Part shown: positions 34,376 to 46,068 of the stretch, piece after piece
Layout of the letters: every line of letters starts with the position of its first letter
Numbering within the stretch: position 1 is the stretch's first letter
Origin: Cristatella mucedo
Lineage: Eukaryota; Bryozoa; Phylactolaemata; Cristatellidae
Direction of reading: 5' to 3'
Length of the DNA stretch: 64,000 nucleotides
Assembly: GCA_009760855.2 (NCBI GenBank)
Contig: WPIO01000104.1
Location: 385,501 to 449,500 of the forward strand
Notes under the pieces: generated by a model
Seen by the model: the letters and a program-made list of their open reading frames with translations, nothing else
The model's database searches: none
What the model was told of the DNA's origin: nothing
Program-made: the position numbers and the translations under genes

Positions 34376-35254
34376 CTCTTTCAGTAGATGTTTTTAGAAT
34401 CTGGAATTAGCTGCCACAACAGCTAACGATGTCTCTATTTCCCTGGTACTCTAAAGGCTGGCCTATGGTTTCTCTTTTATTAGGGGCAGTCTATTAAAGG
34501 GATCAAGCTTTCCCTGCTATTCTAAGCCGATTCCAAGAAAACTTGTGCTTCTTTCAGTCGAAGGCCAATGCATGCATGTCAGATTTTACTTAGGGGTGGG
34601 AGAATGGGCTTCTTTATACCTCGCTGGCCAGCTACAGCAATATCCGCGTTCGCATGCCCTTGCGATCTCTTCGACCTGTGACCACTCAACGAGGTCACAA
34701 TCTATCGGTCCAGTCTTTGGTTTGCAACGGCAGCTGGCAGCAGCAGACACGCAGCTCCTCATTCTGCGAACTCTGGTGAAGAGCTGCCCTTCACAGCCCT
34801 TCACAGAAATATGGATGCGACCCATTTAACTAGGAAATCAGCAGAATTGGCAGAGCCTGCGATAGGCGGAGGTGAGCTGACAAGGTCCGTGAGAGCGCCG
34901 AATAAGCAGGGTCCTCGACAAGACATTGAGTTGGCAGGCACGGCCGTTAAGCTGCACTACTTAAAAGATCCAGCTTGTGTGTGGCTAACTCTGTCCACTT
35001 CATCTGATATCCATAATACACTTGTTTGTATTTACCAAGCTCCTTTGAGGATGTTGCTGTTTGGGGAGCCGGTCAAACAAACATTTATCAGTACAAGTAT
35101 CTTTACCGCAGACTAGTGTTTAAATTATTAGAACGATTCAACACATGTAATAGACGTTTACAAGATAGTAAAAAGCCATAACCGCCAACTCGAACAAACC
35201 TCCTTTAGATTGCTGTTGATCAGAATTTAATTTAAATGCTCCTGACCCTGTTAC
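34376..35254. other. No gene recognised
   Basis: Likely upstream region of the PAH gene. Open frames on both strands at 34545-34829 and 34811-35116 have no known motif. Confidence 0.3.
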
Positions 35255-35415
35255 TTTGGCCGTGATAGATGACTAGGTAAGGTGCTTGCTCGTCACGACC
35301 GAGGTCGTGGGTTCGAATCCTGCCATCGGGTGACACTTCATTGCCAACTGCAAGTTTTGGCTATTGGCCGATAAGGCTCTTCGGCCGCTATACAAATGAG
35401 GCTGTTAAATCTGCT
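35255..35415 (+). mobile_element. SINE-2 copy
   Basis: Head tgatagatgactaggtaagg, gaccgaggtcgtgggttcga B-box region, body attgccaactgcaag, end tgttaaatctgctagg. Confidence 0.75.
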
Positions 35416-35474
35416 AGGATTTCGTTTTTATGGTTTTTCTTATTTGAATTGTTTTCACATAAAAAATTTATATA

Positions 35475-36030
35475 ATAATAATAATGCATTTGAAATAGCG
35501 CCATCGAGGAACTCAGTCTCTTTCTAGGCACTTTACGTTTGCTGCAAAGGAAGCACGGTTGAATGGTTAGTGGTAGCATGCTCAATAAACAACAAGAATA
35601 ACATGATTAGGGTTTTAATGCACAGGGTCAGCATGCAAGTATGGTTAGTGTCAGCATGCACAGTGTCAGTACGCATAAGCACATAAAGGACGAATCACAG
35701 GGACCCAGTAAATACTACAATGAATAGATTCGTGTTTAGTTTCTTTTTAAATGTGGACAAGTCAGGAGATGTCATGACGGAAGTTGGGAGTGAGTTTCAG
35801 GGTTTGGGAGTATACAAACTAAAGGCACGGTCTCCAAAAGATTAGAGATTTTTATGAAGCATGGGTAAACAGCTAGATTCCGAAAAGCGGGCGGTACTAT
35901 GCTTAGTCTGGAGGGGGAGTAGATCTGATAGGTAGGATGGAGCCAAAGAATTAAAGGATCTTAAAGTGAGTGACAAAACCTTGTAATTGATGCGTTGCTT
36001 GACTGCGAGCCAGTGCAGATCGGTGAAAAG
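35475..36030 (-). mobile_element. L2-A LINE, 3' part
   Basis: Tail (ATT repeats on the minus strand at 35475-35485), 3' UTR and ORF2 C-terminus (minus frame 35842-36090 with TDLHWLAVKQRINYKVLSLT). Truncated near 36030. Confidence 0.8.
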
Positions 36031-37200
36031 GGATGTAGATCTTGTTAATGGACCTTTAGTGCTAGTAGGTACAGGATACCCCTCCCCCAATCAGGAGGCA
36101 AAACGGCTCATGATTGTTTCTCGGCTGCCTTAGTTCGGTCGTATCTCCAAGACAGTAAATAGCTAGTAAATGGTTTCATGACGATGAGTCGGCGTTTATG
36201 AGACAAATAAAACTAAATTCCGCACTAAACGTGCAGAGCAGAATGAGTGATGCTGCTGCCTGCTGGCTCCCACCTTCTGCATTCCAAACCGTGAGACACA
36301 TATAGCGTTGCCGCGGTCTTGCTTATTCGTTCGACCATGCAGCACTTATCGACTTCAGAATAAATCAAAAGCTAAATCGTTCCGATTATTCACAGCAAGC
36401 ACATTCTCCAATTAAAGCCGACAGTGTGCACGGTCTCTTCGCTACGAGCCACTAAGCCCCTTTTCAAATACTGACAATGAGGTCCATTAACCTCCGTCTA
36501 TAGATGGAGACAAAGCCAATACAATGATACTTAGTACAGAAGCCGTTAAGATTATTGCAACCCTCTGCAGGCAACGGGCAGCACTCAGTAAGCAACGCGA
36601 AACGCTCGGCCAGGTAACGGGCAGCCGTCGGCAAGCAGCAGGCAGTGCTCGGCAGGCAACACAAAACGCTCGGCAGGCAACAGGCGAGATGGCCACAGGC
36701 AACTACTTGGGCAGGCAATGCGCAGAGGGATGCCTATTAGCTCGAGGGTTTGCTTGGCCGGAAAGAGAGAGGGAGAGCGAGAGGGAGGGAGAGAGAGAGA
36801 GAGCCGCCTGCAAGGTCTTGACTTGCCTGAGGTTTAATTGAAGATTAGGCCCCACTAATGTGTTGCTGCCATCGTAACTGTCACAAAAATTCTACGGTGT
36901 CGTGCTGTCTTAATAAAAAAAAAAGTGAATTAAGCAGGCACACAGAAGTTGCTAGCCATAAGGGAGCAGTCGAAGATAGATACTCGTCTGGGGTAGAAGC
37001 GCCTACCTGCGGCTACCTCCTACCTGAGGCTACCACCCACCTGCGGCTAGCACCTACTTGTGGCAACCACCCAGCTTGCAGCAGGCTCTCGCCAGATCTG
37101 CATCCATCAATTGTACTACTGCTTGCTTGTCCGAAGTCAATCAGCACAAACAGAGCTAACTAAGGAAGGCCGTTAGGAAAGCCGCATTTCCTATTCGCCG
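36031..37200. other. No gene recognised; short GCAGGCAAC repeats
   Basis: Bases 36564-36715 hold scattered copies of cggcaggcaac, and 37003-37060 hold related gctacctgcggctacc units, so this is low-order tandem repeat DNA. A purine run sits at 36760-36800. Confidence 0.4.
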
Positions 37201-38036
37201 AACGCGATCGTTGCCAGCCGCCAGCCTGGAGAGGCGTTCTCGGGATTATTGTCCGCGCCCTGAGATCGCCTCCAGAAATCATTTTAAGGCTGCATTTCTC
37301 GGTCTGCAGCGGAGTGCAAGCTGCGGCCGGCGCTAGGATGGCTGCAGGACGCGGCCGCCACGAGCGATGGACACGGCCGCGATGGCTACGCCGCTGCCCC
37401 CGCTGGCTACGTCGTCGCCAGCGCCACGGGCAGTGGCGTCACCTAAGCGTCGCCGAGCGTCCGGCAGCAGCGAGTGAAGCAAGCTCGGACGCGCGGCGCT
37501 GCTTCGCTCTTTCTTACCATGTCGTTAAACTTGCACGCTCGAAGCGTCCTAGGGGCAAAGCGGCCCGGGCAGAGCAGCTCTCGGATAGGCGGAAGCGGAC
37601 GCGCTCAGCCAGGCAGTCGAGACGCTTGTAAATACCGGGCGCTCTGCTCGGCGAGCCCCCCCCCCCCCCCCCCCCCACATAGCGGCAGGGCGCAGGCGCA
37701 CTTGTCGCTAAGCCGGATGCCGCGCGGCGGCGGCGCCGTTTGATCTTCGAGGCTTTAGCTGGAGCCGTCGGCTGGCGCGGGACTCGAGCGCGCCCTGCCA
37801 GCCCCGAGGCTGGCGGCGCGCGAGCCCGACCACCTACGCGCACGCTACGTCGGCACCGTCGTCGCTGCCGTGGCAATCAAAGCATAGCTTCGCGAACTGA
37901 ATTGGCTCGATATCCTGCAATCGAACCGGCGCTCGGGCGAGCAACAGCTACTCGCTGCGTGCCAGCCACAGAGAAGGGTTCGCTGCGATGCGACTGCAAA
38001 GTTGTCAGCATATCGAACCACTCATCAATCGCAAAC
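37201..38036. other. CpG-rich island, no gene recognised
   Basis: Very GC-rich with dense CG. Open frames occur in several phases, as expected from composition alone. A run of 21 C lies at 37656-37676. Confidence 0.4.
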
Positions 38037-38387
38037 TCAAGTGCTCAATACCTGTTCGAGGCCTTTGTCTATCTTGAACATGGAAACGCCTAGGTCACCC
38101 AGCGAAAAGGCGGACTGCACAATCTGAACGAATGCTTTTCCACGCCGCCAGTATTTCGCAGTGACGGCGGCCAAAGTCGGCTCAGGAACCCGTGAAATCC
38201 TATCCTGAAATGCTCGGCTGCAGATTGAGACCGCACAAGAACGTAGACTCTCCCGTAGCTCACGTAGTTTTTGAATCGCTGTTTCTGATATTTGCTGAAG
38301 ATGAGAACAGGGCATTTTTTCATGACGCACACCCTTCGCGGGGAAACAGCAGTACACCACATGGAAAGGCTGCTTTAACACACTCAT
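38037..38387 (-). CDS. Hypothetical open frame, possible exon
   Basis: 116 codons on the minus strand. The stretch FQDRISRVPEPTLAAVTAKY then WRRGKAFVQIVQSAFS then MFKIDKGLEQ looks protein-like and is followed by CAG then gtattg, a weak donor. Not recognised. It may be an exon of an unidentified gene or chance. Confidence 0.2.
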   Translation of the reverse strand: MSVLKQPFHVVYCCFPAKGVRHEKMPCSHLQQISETAIQKLRELRESLRSCAVSICSRAFQDRISRVPEPTLAAVTAKYWRRGKAFVQIVQSAFSLGDLGVSMFKIDKGLEQVLST

Positions 38388-38578
38388 TGGCCGCTGAGTT
38401 TAAGCAGGACCTCTATCGAGCAATATCTAAATTTGTGCGCTGAATTATTGAGGGCACCAGAAAGGACTTGAGTTGACGACGGACCGTCGCCCAGACGACA
38501 CTGCCGTCCATTGCAGAGTCCCTAGCCAGCCGGCATGGGATTGGGCTCGTGGTTCTCCTGAGTGAGCGGATGAATGAT

Positions 38579-38587
38579 GCGCCGCCT

Positions 38588-38637
<50 letters not shown>
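38579..38637. repeat. (CCG)n trinucleotide run
   Basis: Almost pure CCG for about 55 bp. It reads as poly-Pro on the plus strand and poly-Ala or poly-Gly in other frames; none is supported as a gene. Confidence 0.95.
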
Positions 38638-38640
<3 letters not shown>

Positions 38641-38754
38641 TTGGTACGTGCCTGCTGGCTACAGCTCAGAGAGAAAGCGCCAAGAGATCGGGGCGCCCCA
38701 ACCCCGCAGCAGGACTCAGCTACCTACGGCCATGCTTGGTCTTGTAGGCTTCCC

Positions 38755-38935
38755 TTCCTCCTCCTCCTCCTCCTCCTCCTCCTCCTCCTCCTCCTCCTCC
38801 TCCTCCTCCTCCTCCTCCCCCTCCTCCTCCTCCCCCTCCCCTCCCTCCTCCTCCTCCTCCTCCTCCTCCTCGTCCTCCTCCTCCTCCTCCTCCTCCTCCT
38901 CCTCCTCCTCCCGTATTCCCCCTCCCCCTCCTCCC
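38755..38935. repeat. (CCT)n trinucleotide run
   Basis: About 180 bp of TCC/CTC repeat with few interruptions. The very long poly-Ser, poly-Leu and poly-Glu frames here are artefacts of it. Confidence 0.95.
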
Positions 38936-39299
38936 CCTGCTCTCCACCCTGCTCGCGCTCGAATGTTCACTGCTTTTACTCGAGCGCACGCCGGTGCCCT
39001 CGTGCATATCTCGATCGCAAACTCGGGCGTTTTGCCGAGCCCGAGCACGTGCTCGTTTAAACCTGCTGCTGCCCAGATTTCTCGTTACAAGAACAACTTG
39101 ATGACTCCTCGCCTCGCTTGCCAGTTCACATCCAGCCAGTCAACTCACGGCCCCTTGCGCCTGTCACATGCGACTCACGGCTGCCACGAAAGGTGTACTG
39201 AGCATATACAGCACAGCTCATGCACAAGTAGTGAGTGCACTGAGTAGCCCAAGCAGCGGACGGTCAGATCAGTCCTATAGGCGATTCGGCACTAGTCCT

Positions 39300-39440
39300 T
39301 AAAGGCTCGCCTTCAATGACCTAGGTCAAGGTGAATGTGTGTCATGACCGAGGTCGTGTGCTAGAGCCCCGAGGCACATGCGAAGCTCCTGTGTGGAGAT
39401 TAAGTTCTCCTAGGGCGCTAAACATATTATTAATATTAAG
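39300..39440 (+). mobile_element. SINE-1 copy
   Basis: Degenerate head, then gaccgaggtcgtgtgctaga, gccccgaggcacatgcgaag, and the tail gattaagttctcctagggcg ending in ATT units. Confidence 0.65.
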
Positions 39441-40754
39441 TTATTACAGGTGAGCAGGAGGCTCAGCCTTACAGGTGAGCCGACCAGCCCTGCAGGTGGT
39501 CCCCTGGTCTGGCTGCAAGGTGGGTGATGCATGTGGTGAGCATGCGTATTGGATAGCTGGACCAAATGGGGGAAATGTGCGATGGACGTTTCGGGTCCCT
39601 GGCAACCGTTCGGCAACTGCTTTCCGACTCCTGGCATTGGCTACCTCCTTTGCAATAGTCTTGCTTGGCGAAAAATAGGATGATCAAACGTAAACCCGCG
39701 ACGTCGTCTTCCGTGGTTACACGGCTTACTGCCGTCGTAGGCGTATGGACTTCCTGGGAAAGGCTGCGATATGAGTTGACATGCCACTTTACACCCTTCA
39801 ACTGACCTTGAACTATCGTTAACGATTTCTTATGCAAATGGCTATTTAGTATGAAACATGCGACTACGAGCTTGCTACGACTACCCAGAGAATATGCATA
39901 CGCAGGCGATCGCAAGCAACTAGCAGCTTGGGAAAATTGGTTGAACCGAATATATAAAGCAAAACATCCGACGGGGTGGCGGACGCTAACTGCTTCCCCC
40001 TCTCCACTAGCCAGGACTTGATTAACTGTTATCTGATATTCAGATGAAAGGATGGAAACTTTGTCCACAGACCTGGCTTAAAAAGTAGTATAAGTGCGAC
40101 ACATTTGCGACTCTTGAGCGTCATTGCACGACAGCTATGCTTTCATTTGCTCGGCCTCCGCTATGCTTGTTACAGCCAGAGGTCATCTGAATTTACTGCA
40201 ATAATATCAACGCATATAAAAAAAACGCTAGCATACAAGGCAAAAACCGAAAAATACGTTTACAGTAAGTGAGTTTGGCCGTAGCAGCTAAATGTTACCT
40301 CGGTCCAGGCAAACTTGCTAACACGACGTCGCTGAGACGGCTGAGACTGTGCGAGGCCAATTATTCGCTCGGTGCAGAAAGAGAAGTGCAAACGTACAGA
40401 TTCGTGTAGATCAATCATTTAAAAGGCTCCTCTTTTGCATCCTTTCATCAAACTCTGCGATAACTGAACGCTCTCTGGTAGGAAAGACGTCTGCCCAGCT
40501 TTGTACCCCGGCCAGCCGTCTAGTTACAGCGATTCAATTACCTAGGGGAATTGTACGGTTTTTCCGAATATCTATGGGATTCCCAAGAGCCTAACGTCTA
40601 CTGGATTTCAGAGAAAGATTGCAGTTAGGTTTGGCTTTTGTTTAGTGCGCTATTTTGTTGTGGAAAAAATTATAGAATCAAGATTCTATAGAAGGGAAAT
40701 GAATGAAGTTGATAATCTAAAAACCGTATCACCTCAAAGAAGGGGATAGTGGAC
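39441..40754. other. Unassigned region with a 199-codon minus open frame
   Basis: The minus frame 39469-40068 is the longest non-repeat frame here apart from the PAH gene, but shows no motif and contains no clear exon signals. A TATATAAAG on the plus strand near 39950 could be a TATA box. No function assigned. Confidence 0.25.
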
Positions 40755-41290
40755 AATAAAAATAATAAAACATTTGTATAGCACCCTCGGAGAACTGAAT
40801 TTCTTTCTAGGAACTTTACAGACACTGCAAAAAAAGCATTACCAAATGTTTGGTGCCAGCATCCGCAAGCAACAGGCATAGTATAAGTAGGTACATGCAC
40901 ACGAAGGACGAATCACCAAGACTCGCCAAATTCTGTAATAAAAGGCGCGTTTTAAGCTTCTTTTTAAATTTCGTCATGTCAGGGGATTTTGTGACGTGCT
41001 TCGGTAGTGATTTTCAGGCTTTGGGGGCTTAGGAACTAAAGGTACGGTCTCCAACGGCTTTGAGGTTTGTATGAGGTACGGCTAAACGATTTGAGTCAGA
41101 ACAGCTGGTTGTACGATTCTTCGCTTAGTTGGGGAGTATTCTGATAGGTGGGCTGGAGCCAGATAATGAAAAGACCTAAAAGTATTTGAAAGAACCGTGA
41201 ATTCTATGCTTTGCTCAACTGAGGCGGCCACTGCAGGTCGGTGAGAAGTTGTGCGATGTGGCATTTGCTACTCAATCGGATGACTGTACA
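40755..41290 (-). mobile_element. L2-A LINE, 3' part, diverged
   Basis: Tail and 3' UTR (plus strand 40781-40850) then degenerate ORF2 C-terminus to about 41290. Older than most copies. Confidence 0.75.
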
Positions 41291-41458
41291 ATGCATCATC
41301 TCGGGTTATTACTAGTGCACACGCATGCCAGTAGAGCTTGAATTAGTTTAACTGCAGGCACATCCACAATCAGCTCATGCACAGTAACTGTGAATGCTTA
41401 TCATTCCACAAAGTGAGTAAGTAAAGTTTGGCTGCCGATTCATCAGTCTCGCGTTCAC

Positions 41459-41510
41459 TGCGACCTTCGCCTGCGACCTTCGCCTGCGACCTTCGCCTGC
41501 GACCTTCGCC
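41459..41510. repeat. 13-bp tandem array (tgcgaccttcgcc)
   Basis: Four nearly perfect copies, lying 5' of a degraded SINE-2-like segment (cgcttgcagcgggatataag). Confidence 0.85.
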
Positions 41511-43139
41511 TTGGTGGCCGTCACTCCCGCTTGCAGCGGGATATAAGCAATCTCCTGTCGCAGGACTCTGATTTCTGCGACCTTGGTCGAAAAGTGTGGG
41601 CAGCTTACCTCTTGGCTCGTACTCGGGGACTGATTCGGAGAAGAGCAGTAGTCCCCCTCCCGAAAGAATCCATCAAGCGACGACTCACATTATTTCAACA
41701 GTCATTACTCGGCATGTAAACTATATTGCTGACGCTATGACCTATGATCTGGCGCGACTAGCCATGCCGTCAAAGATTCAATTGTTGACGTAGTAAGCGA
41801 TGGGACGAGAATGCAGCCAGCCACTTTATTGATGCAATGCATGCCCGACGGCAGGCAGGCAGGATGTCGGGTCGGCGAGCCAGCCGACTTTTCATTCCTT
41901 GTGGCTGCTGTCATTTCATAGGCTGTAGTCCGGGAGGAAGACGACAGCCTAAGAACCCGCCCGCCCGTCGAGGCGAATCGCTGGCATTCTCCGACGACTA
42001 TTGACTCGGGGCTCGAGCAGCGCCCAGACGAGAAACATCGAGAAGTGTCTCATGGCTGCGACGAGCGTTGCCGCCGCTCAGCAGTCCTCCCTGTGTGCTA
42101 AGAAGTAGATGCTGACGAACGACGTCGACACAGAGCGGACCGAATGTGCGAGAATCGCGTCGTCTTCGCTGGACGTCACACAATGAGCTCGTAGCTTGTG
42201 GCCCAAAAGGGCATCCATCATTCACAGTGAGCTCGGCGACAGGTGACAGGTTCGCATCGGCAGGCATAGCGTGGCGAGCAGCACTCAGCGAGCAGACACT
42301 GGCGCCAACAGTGGCCCCGTCGCCATTATTATTGAGGACAGACGCCTAGTTACCGCTTCACAATCATGAGCTGCAGTCGGTATTTGTGCAGCAGCCAAAT
42401 GAGGGCTCGGTATCTGTGCTTTCCCTTTAAGAGACGTTCTTCGATTCAGTCGAAAAGCGACGTGGCCTCGGCGCATATTCTCCGATTCGCCTGATATAGA
42501 GCGCATTTCAAGTGGTGCCAACGATCGAAGTCAACTGAGAGACCGCTGGCTTACAATACATTGGATGTGGCAGCTTCGAATGGTCAACCTGGGCAAAGCG
42601 CGAAGCGAGAGTGCATTTAGCAGCAAACGGCCGGCCTGCGTCACAGCGCATCCGTTTAATTAAGGAGGCAGCTCAGTAGCTCAGTTCGAGCAGACTAAGC
42701 CATGGCGTCATTAGCAGGTCTGAGCAAACTTTCTCCTTCGGGGCACACTTCCGCTTCTTCATTTGATGTTAGCTTAGCGGCGAGTGGCTCTGACTCTCAC
42801 GTGTTATAATGCCCCGAAACTATGGCCTACGATGGCTTGATAGCTGAACCTGCATCGTGAACGGCGAGATTTGCCGCACAATTAAAACTTAGCCGCTTAT
42901 GAAATAGCAGCTGTCGAGGTCACTCTCTTGGAGCGACGGTCTGCCGGCCGGCAAGTCCTAGCGCTGAGTGCGAGGTGCTGTCGTGCCTATTAGCGAGTCG
43001 GCGGGAAGTCACCTGTCGTATCAGTCTTGATAGACATGCTATTGCTGTGTTTTTTTCTAATACAGTGTTGCTTTGAGCGCTGTGTGCACAATATCGAGCG
43101 CTGCTGTGGAGTTATCGTCGGCGTATTGCGAGCTTATCC
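41511..43139. other. Unassigned, partly CpG-rich
   Basis: CpG-rich from about 41800 to 42660. I checked the minus strand here for more PAH exons and found no QPxxYxxF or HxDL block. Several frames are open by composition only. Confidence 0.3.
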
Positions 43140-43305
43140 TGGGTCTTCGCCCGGGAGGTAAGGTGCACGCTCTTCATTACCCAGGTCGTGGGTTCGAGTC
43201 CTGCAGCGGAGGGGGCGATCCTGTATTTCCCGCTGCGGGCGGCTATGATAGCCGCTCAAGGCTCATCTGCCTCTAGATAAAGGAGGCTGGTAAATCAGCC
43301 TTGAC
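43140..43305 (+). mobile_element. SINE-2 copy
   Basis: Contains ggtaaggtgcacgctcttca, caggtcgtgggttcgagtcc (B box), tttcccgctgcgggcggcta and ctggtaaatcagc. Confidence 0.75.
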
Positions 43306-43477
43306 CTTCTGGTCTTTGCACATCGTACATGCAGTGCCGCTACCCGAACTATCAAAGCGATACAACACTGCACATCCTTTGTATGTGCAGTCGTCGTCCC
43401 CTCACATTTGCAATCCTAGCTCAGTTTTCGCAAAGCAAAGTCGTCCGCGGTCTTACTCTGCTCTCTACTTCATTGGT

Positions 43478-44275
43478 ACATCTCGTCTCGACTTCTGCAA
43501 CTCACTGCTTACTGGCCTACCAGCATGTTTGATCAGGCGATTGCAGCTAGTGCAAAACTCTGCAGCTAGGCTTGTCTGTCGTGAGCATCGCAGCTGCCAC
43601 ATCACTCCACTTCTCGCCGACCTGCACTGGCTACCAGTCAAGCAACGGATTGACTTCAAGGTTTTGTCGCTCACTTTTAGGTCACTTCATTCTATGGCTC
43701 CAGCCTATCTCTCCGACATACTCCCCCATCAGGCCAAGCATCGTACTACCCGCTTTTCGGAATCCGACAGTCTAGTAATACCTCGTACAAACCTTAAATC
43801 CTTTGAAGACCGTGCATAAAATAATAATATAATAATTCATTTATATAGCGCCCCAAGAGAACTTAATCTCTATTCAGGCGCTTCACATATACCTCGGGGC
43901 TCCATTTAGTTCGTATGCTCCCAAAGCCTGGAACTCCCTCCCGACCTGCGTCAGAACATTCCCTGACCTGACCACATTTTAAAGGAACTTAAAAACACAC
44001 CTATTTAGGACAGCATTTAGTGGGTCCCTGTGATTCGTCCTTGACGTGCTTATGCGTGCTCACACTGTGCATGCTGCCACTAACCACATTTGCATGTTGA
44101 CCCTGTGCATGTCACCCCTAACCGTGTTATTTATTTTGTTTTCAAGCATGATTTTACTTACCATTTAATTGCATTTTCCTTTGCAGCAAATGTAAAGCGC
44201 CTAGAAAGAGATTAAGTTCTCTGAGGGCGCTTTATCAAGTACATTATTATTATTTTTATTATTATTATTATTGGT
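43478..44275 (+). mobile_element. L2-A LINE, ORF2 C-terminus and 3' end, with SINE insert
   Basis: ORF2 codons from SRLDFCNSLLTGLPACLIRR to FSESDSLVIPRTNLKSFEDR, interrupted by a SINE-1 fragment after the next codons. It resumes at catttagttcgtatgctccc to KNLKTHLFRTAFSGSL (in shifted frame), the 3' UTR and the ATT tail. Confidence 0.85.
43817..43903 (-). mobile_element. SINE-1 3' fragment nested in L2-A
   Basis: Only the tail and part of the body, in reverse: agcgccccaagagaacttaa then catatacctcggggctc. The LINE reads gaccgtgcat before it and catttagttcg after it, so the junctions share cat. This is a recent, 5'-truncated insertion. Confidence 0.8.
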
Positions 44276-44574
44276 GCCAGCGCTCGCAGAGCATTCGGTA
44301 AAATTAAACTTAAAATTAAATTAATTAAAATATAAAAATTCGGTAAAAAAACCGTCTCGGGTTAAACGACGAGCGTCGATTTCAATCGAAATGTTCCACG
44401 CCCAGCTTCAGCCGCGATTACAGCTACGCCGATAGCCACAGATTAGAATTCCACGCGGTTAGACGGAGAGCATAACCACCAAGGGTCAAGGTCTTACCTG
44501 CGATAAGGAGAGGAAAAGTACGGGTAAAGTGGCACGGTCGAGAGGTACAAGGTAAAAACCAAAGGTACCAATAG
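44276..44574. other. No gene recognised
   Basis: AT-rich start, then unique sequence. Confidence 0.3.
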
Positions 44575-44725
44575 AGCTTTGCTGATTCAACAGCCTCGTT
44601 TTAATAGCGGCAGAAGAGCCTTGAGCAGCTATCACCATTGCTTGCAGTTGGAAACAAAGGATTTCCCACTGCAAGATTCGAACCGACGAGCTCGGTCTTG
44701 AAGAGCAAGCGCAGGTAAGCCGACA
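44575..44725 (-). mobile_element. SINE-2 copy
   Basis: Reverse orientation: gctgattcaacagcctcgtt end, agcggcagaagagccttgag, then B box complement agattcgaacc. Confidence 0.7.
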
Positions 44726-45282
44726 ATCCTTGGCCAATGAAATTTCATATGCCACCTGCTTTTTCACAAAAAGCCATGGATGGAAAAAGATGCGGTCGAA
44801 AAACGTACCCTACTTGTTTACGAGTTGCAAAAACTTCCCGCTAAATTCTCGGGGTTTGCAATACGCGTGGAATACCTCATCCCTCCCCGAATTTATAAGG
44901 CGAGGCCGCTGAAAAATGCATATCAGCCAAGGGCTTTCGCTCAGCGGCACGGGTCCGACTCGACCGCATCGTACGTCATCAATACTGGGGTTGGGCGGGG
45001 CGGCTGTCCGAGACTTAGGGAAGACTAAGCTAAGACTAAGCAGCCAAACGTGGTTCAGCATCCTTGCAAAGACTCGGGCAAGACTTAGCCAACGATCAAT
45101 CATTGGCGAAGCCAAGGGCGCGCCTCCTTCATGGCTTTGAAAAATATGGCGGACGAGTTGGCTGGCGAAATAATTGAAGCGTTCCTCGAGAGTCTCTGTT
45201 TATAGGAATCTACGAACTAGTCACACAAGAAGCAGATAGTGAGGCAGCAGGCTATAAAAACAATCGTGGAGGCTTACCAAGC
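44726..45282. other. No gene recognised
   Basis: Open frames on both strands (44780-45028 plus, 44810-45115 minus) without motifs. Confidence 0.3.
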
Positions 45283-45402
45283 TGGCTGGCTTGGCCCAGT
45301 GGTTAAGGTGCTCGACTCGACCAAGGTCAAGGTGCTGTTATTCGATGACCGAGGTCGTAGGCTCGAGCCCCCATGGCATGTGTGAAGCAACTGAATATAG
45401 AT
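45283..45402 (+). mobile_element. SINE-1 copy, tail missing
   Basis: Head ggcccagtggttaaggtgct, gaccgaggtcgtaggctcga, ggcatgtgtgaagcaactga. It stops at atatagata where the DNA transposon begins, so the transposon probably landed in this SINE. Confidence 0.7.
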
Positions 45403-45403
45403 A

Positions 45404-46068
45404 CAGTCGTCCCTCACTAATTCGCCCTTCGACTTTCGCGGCTTCACTCTATCGCGGTTTCTTTAAATACGTGTACATTCATTAAAAATGTGATCAAAAT
45501 AGTGAAAATGATACAGCGAGAACTCGTTTGTCTGAGTCAATTATATACCACTGTTTTACAATTAAAATTGAAATTACTGTACGTACGGAATGCGGGAGAA
45601 GACCACGACGCACCTGCTGAAGATACTGCAACACCTGAAGGCTCTCTTACTGAAGTCGGGCCTTCAGAGGAGCAGTAACCTTGCTCTTCTTTTCTGTGCT
45701 GTACATCTCTTAATCTTAATCGCTTCATCACCAAACGCACTACTTTCATAGTTTGGTGTTTGCGCGTACGAATTGTGTGCGTGCAATTAAATGTACAATA
45801 ATAGCAATACGATGTTTTTGACATGTATTATATCTTATTTTGTCTAATATATTTGGTAATACGAGTGTAATGGTGATTAAAGAGGTGTTATTTCATGTCC
45901 GGAGGGCTCTAATAATGTTAAAAAGCATACTTAGTGGATCTAAAGCAGGTCTTCTATGCTCTAACTGCGAAAATATTTGATTTATTAATAAAGAATCCTA
46001 TTTCGCGGAAATTCACCTATCGTTGTAGAATATGGAACGGATTAACCGCGATAAACAAGGGTCACCTG
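45404..46068. mobile_element. Pogo/Tigger-like non-autonomous DNA transposon
   Basis: The left end starts CAGTCGTCCCTCACTAATTC and continues ttcgactttcgcggcttcac; it is preceded by TA. The right end, read on the minus strand, starts CAGGTGACCCTTGTTTATCG and continues CGGTTAATCCGTTCC. Ends of this kind (CAG.. then ..ATCGCGGTT..) are typical of Tc1-mariner/pogo elements. The two ends are not perfect inverted repeats, and the right TA is two bases off. Inside, a plus ORF (45490-45678) ends in an acidic tail (EDHDAPAEDTATPEGSL) that may be a transposase C-terminus remnant. There is no DDE domain, so the element is a deletion derivative. Confidence 0.55.

Noticed and set aside
37514-37640. Helix 1-2-like exon ending at ATG then gtaaga on the minus strand
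   Set aside because: The resemblance appears only if two frames are mixed; no single frame gives a PAH pattern.
38549-39247. 232- and 139-codon frames of poly-Pro, poly-Ser, poly-Leu, and minus poly-Glu/Gly frames
   Set aside because: They are produced by the CCG and CCT repeats in every frame and have no flanking domain or splice support.
39469-40068. 199-codon minus open frame as a gene
   Set aside because: Long, but no motif or compositional bias, and not supported by splice or promoter elements on its strand. Kept only as an unassigned region.
41998-42521. Fourth PAH gene in the CpG-rich zone at 42 kb
   Set aside because: Minus frames are open but lack the Q-P-x-x-Y-x-x-F and H-x-D-L motifs.
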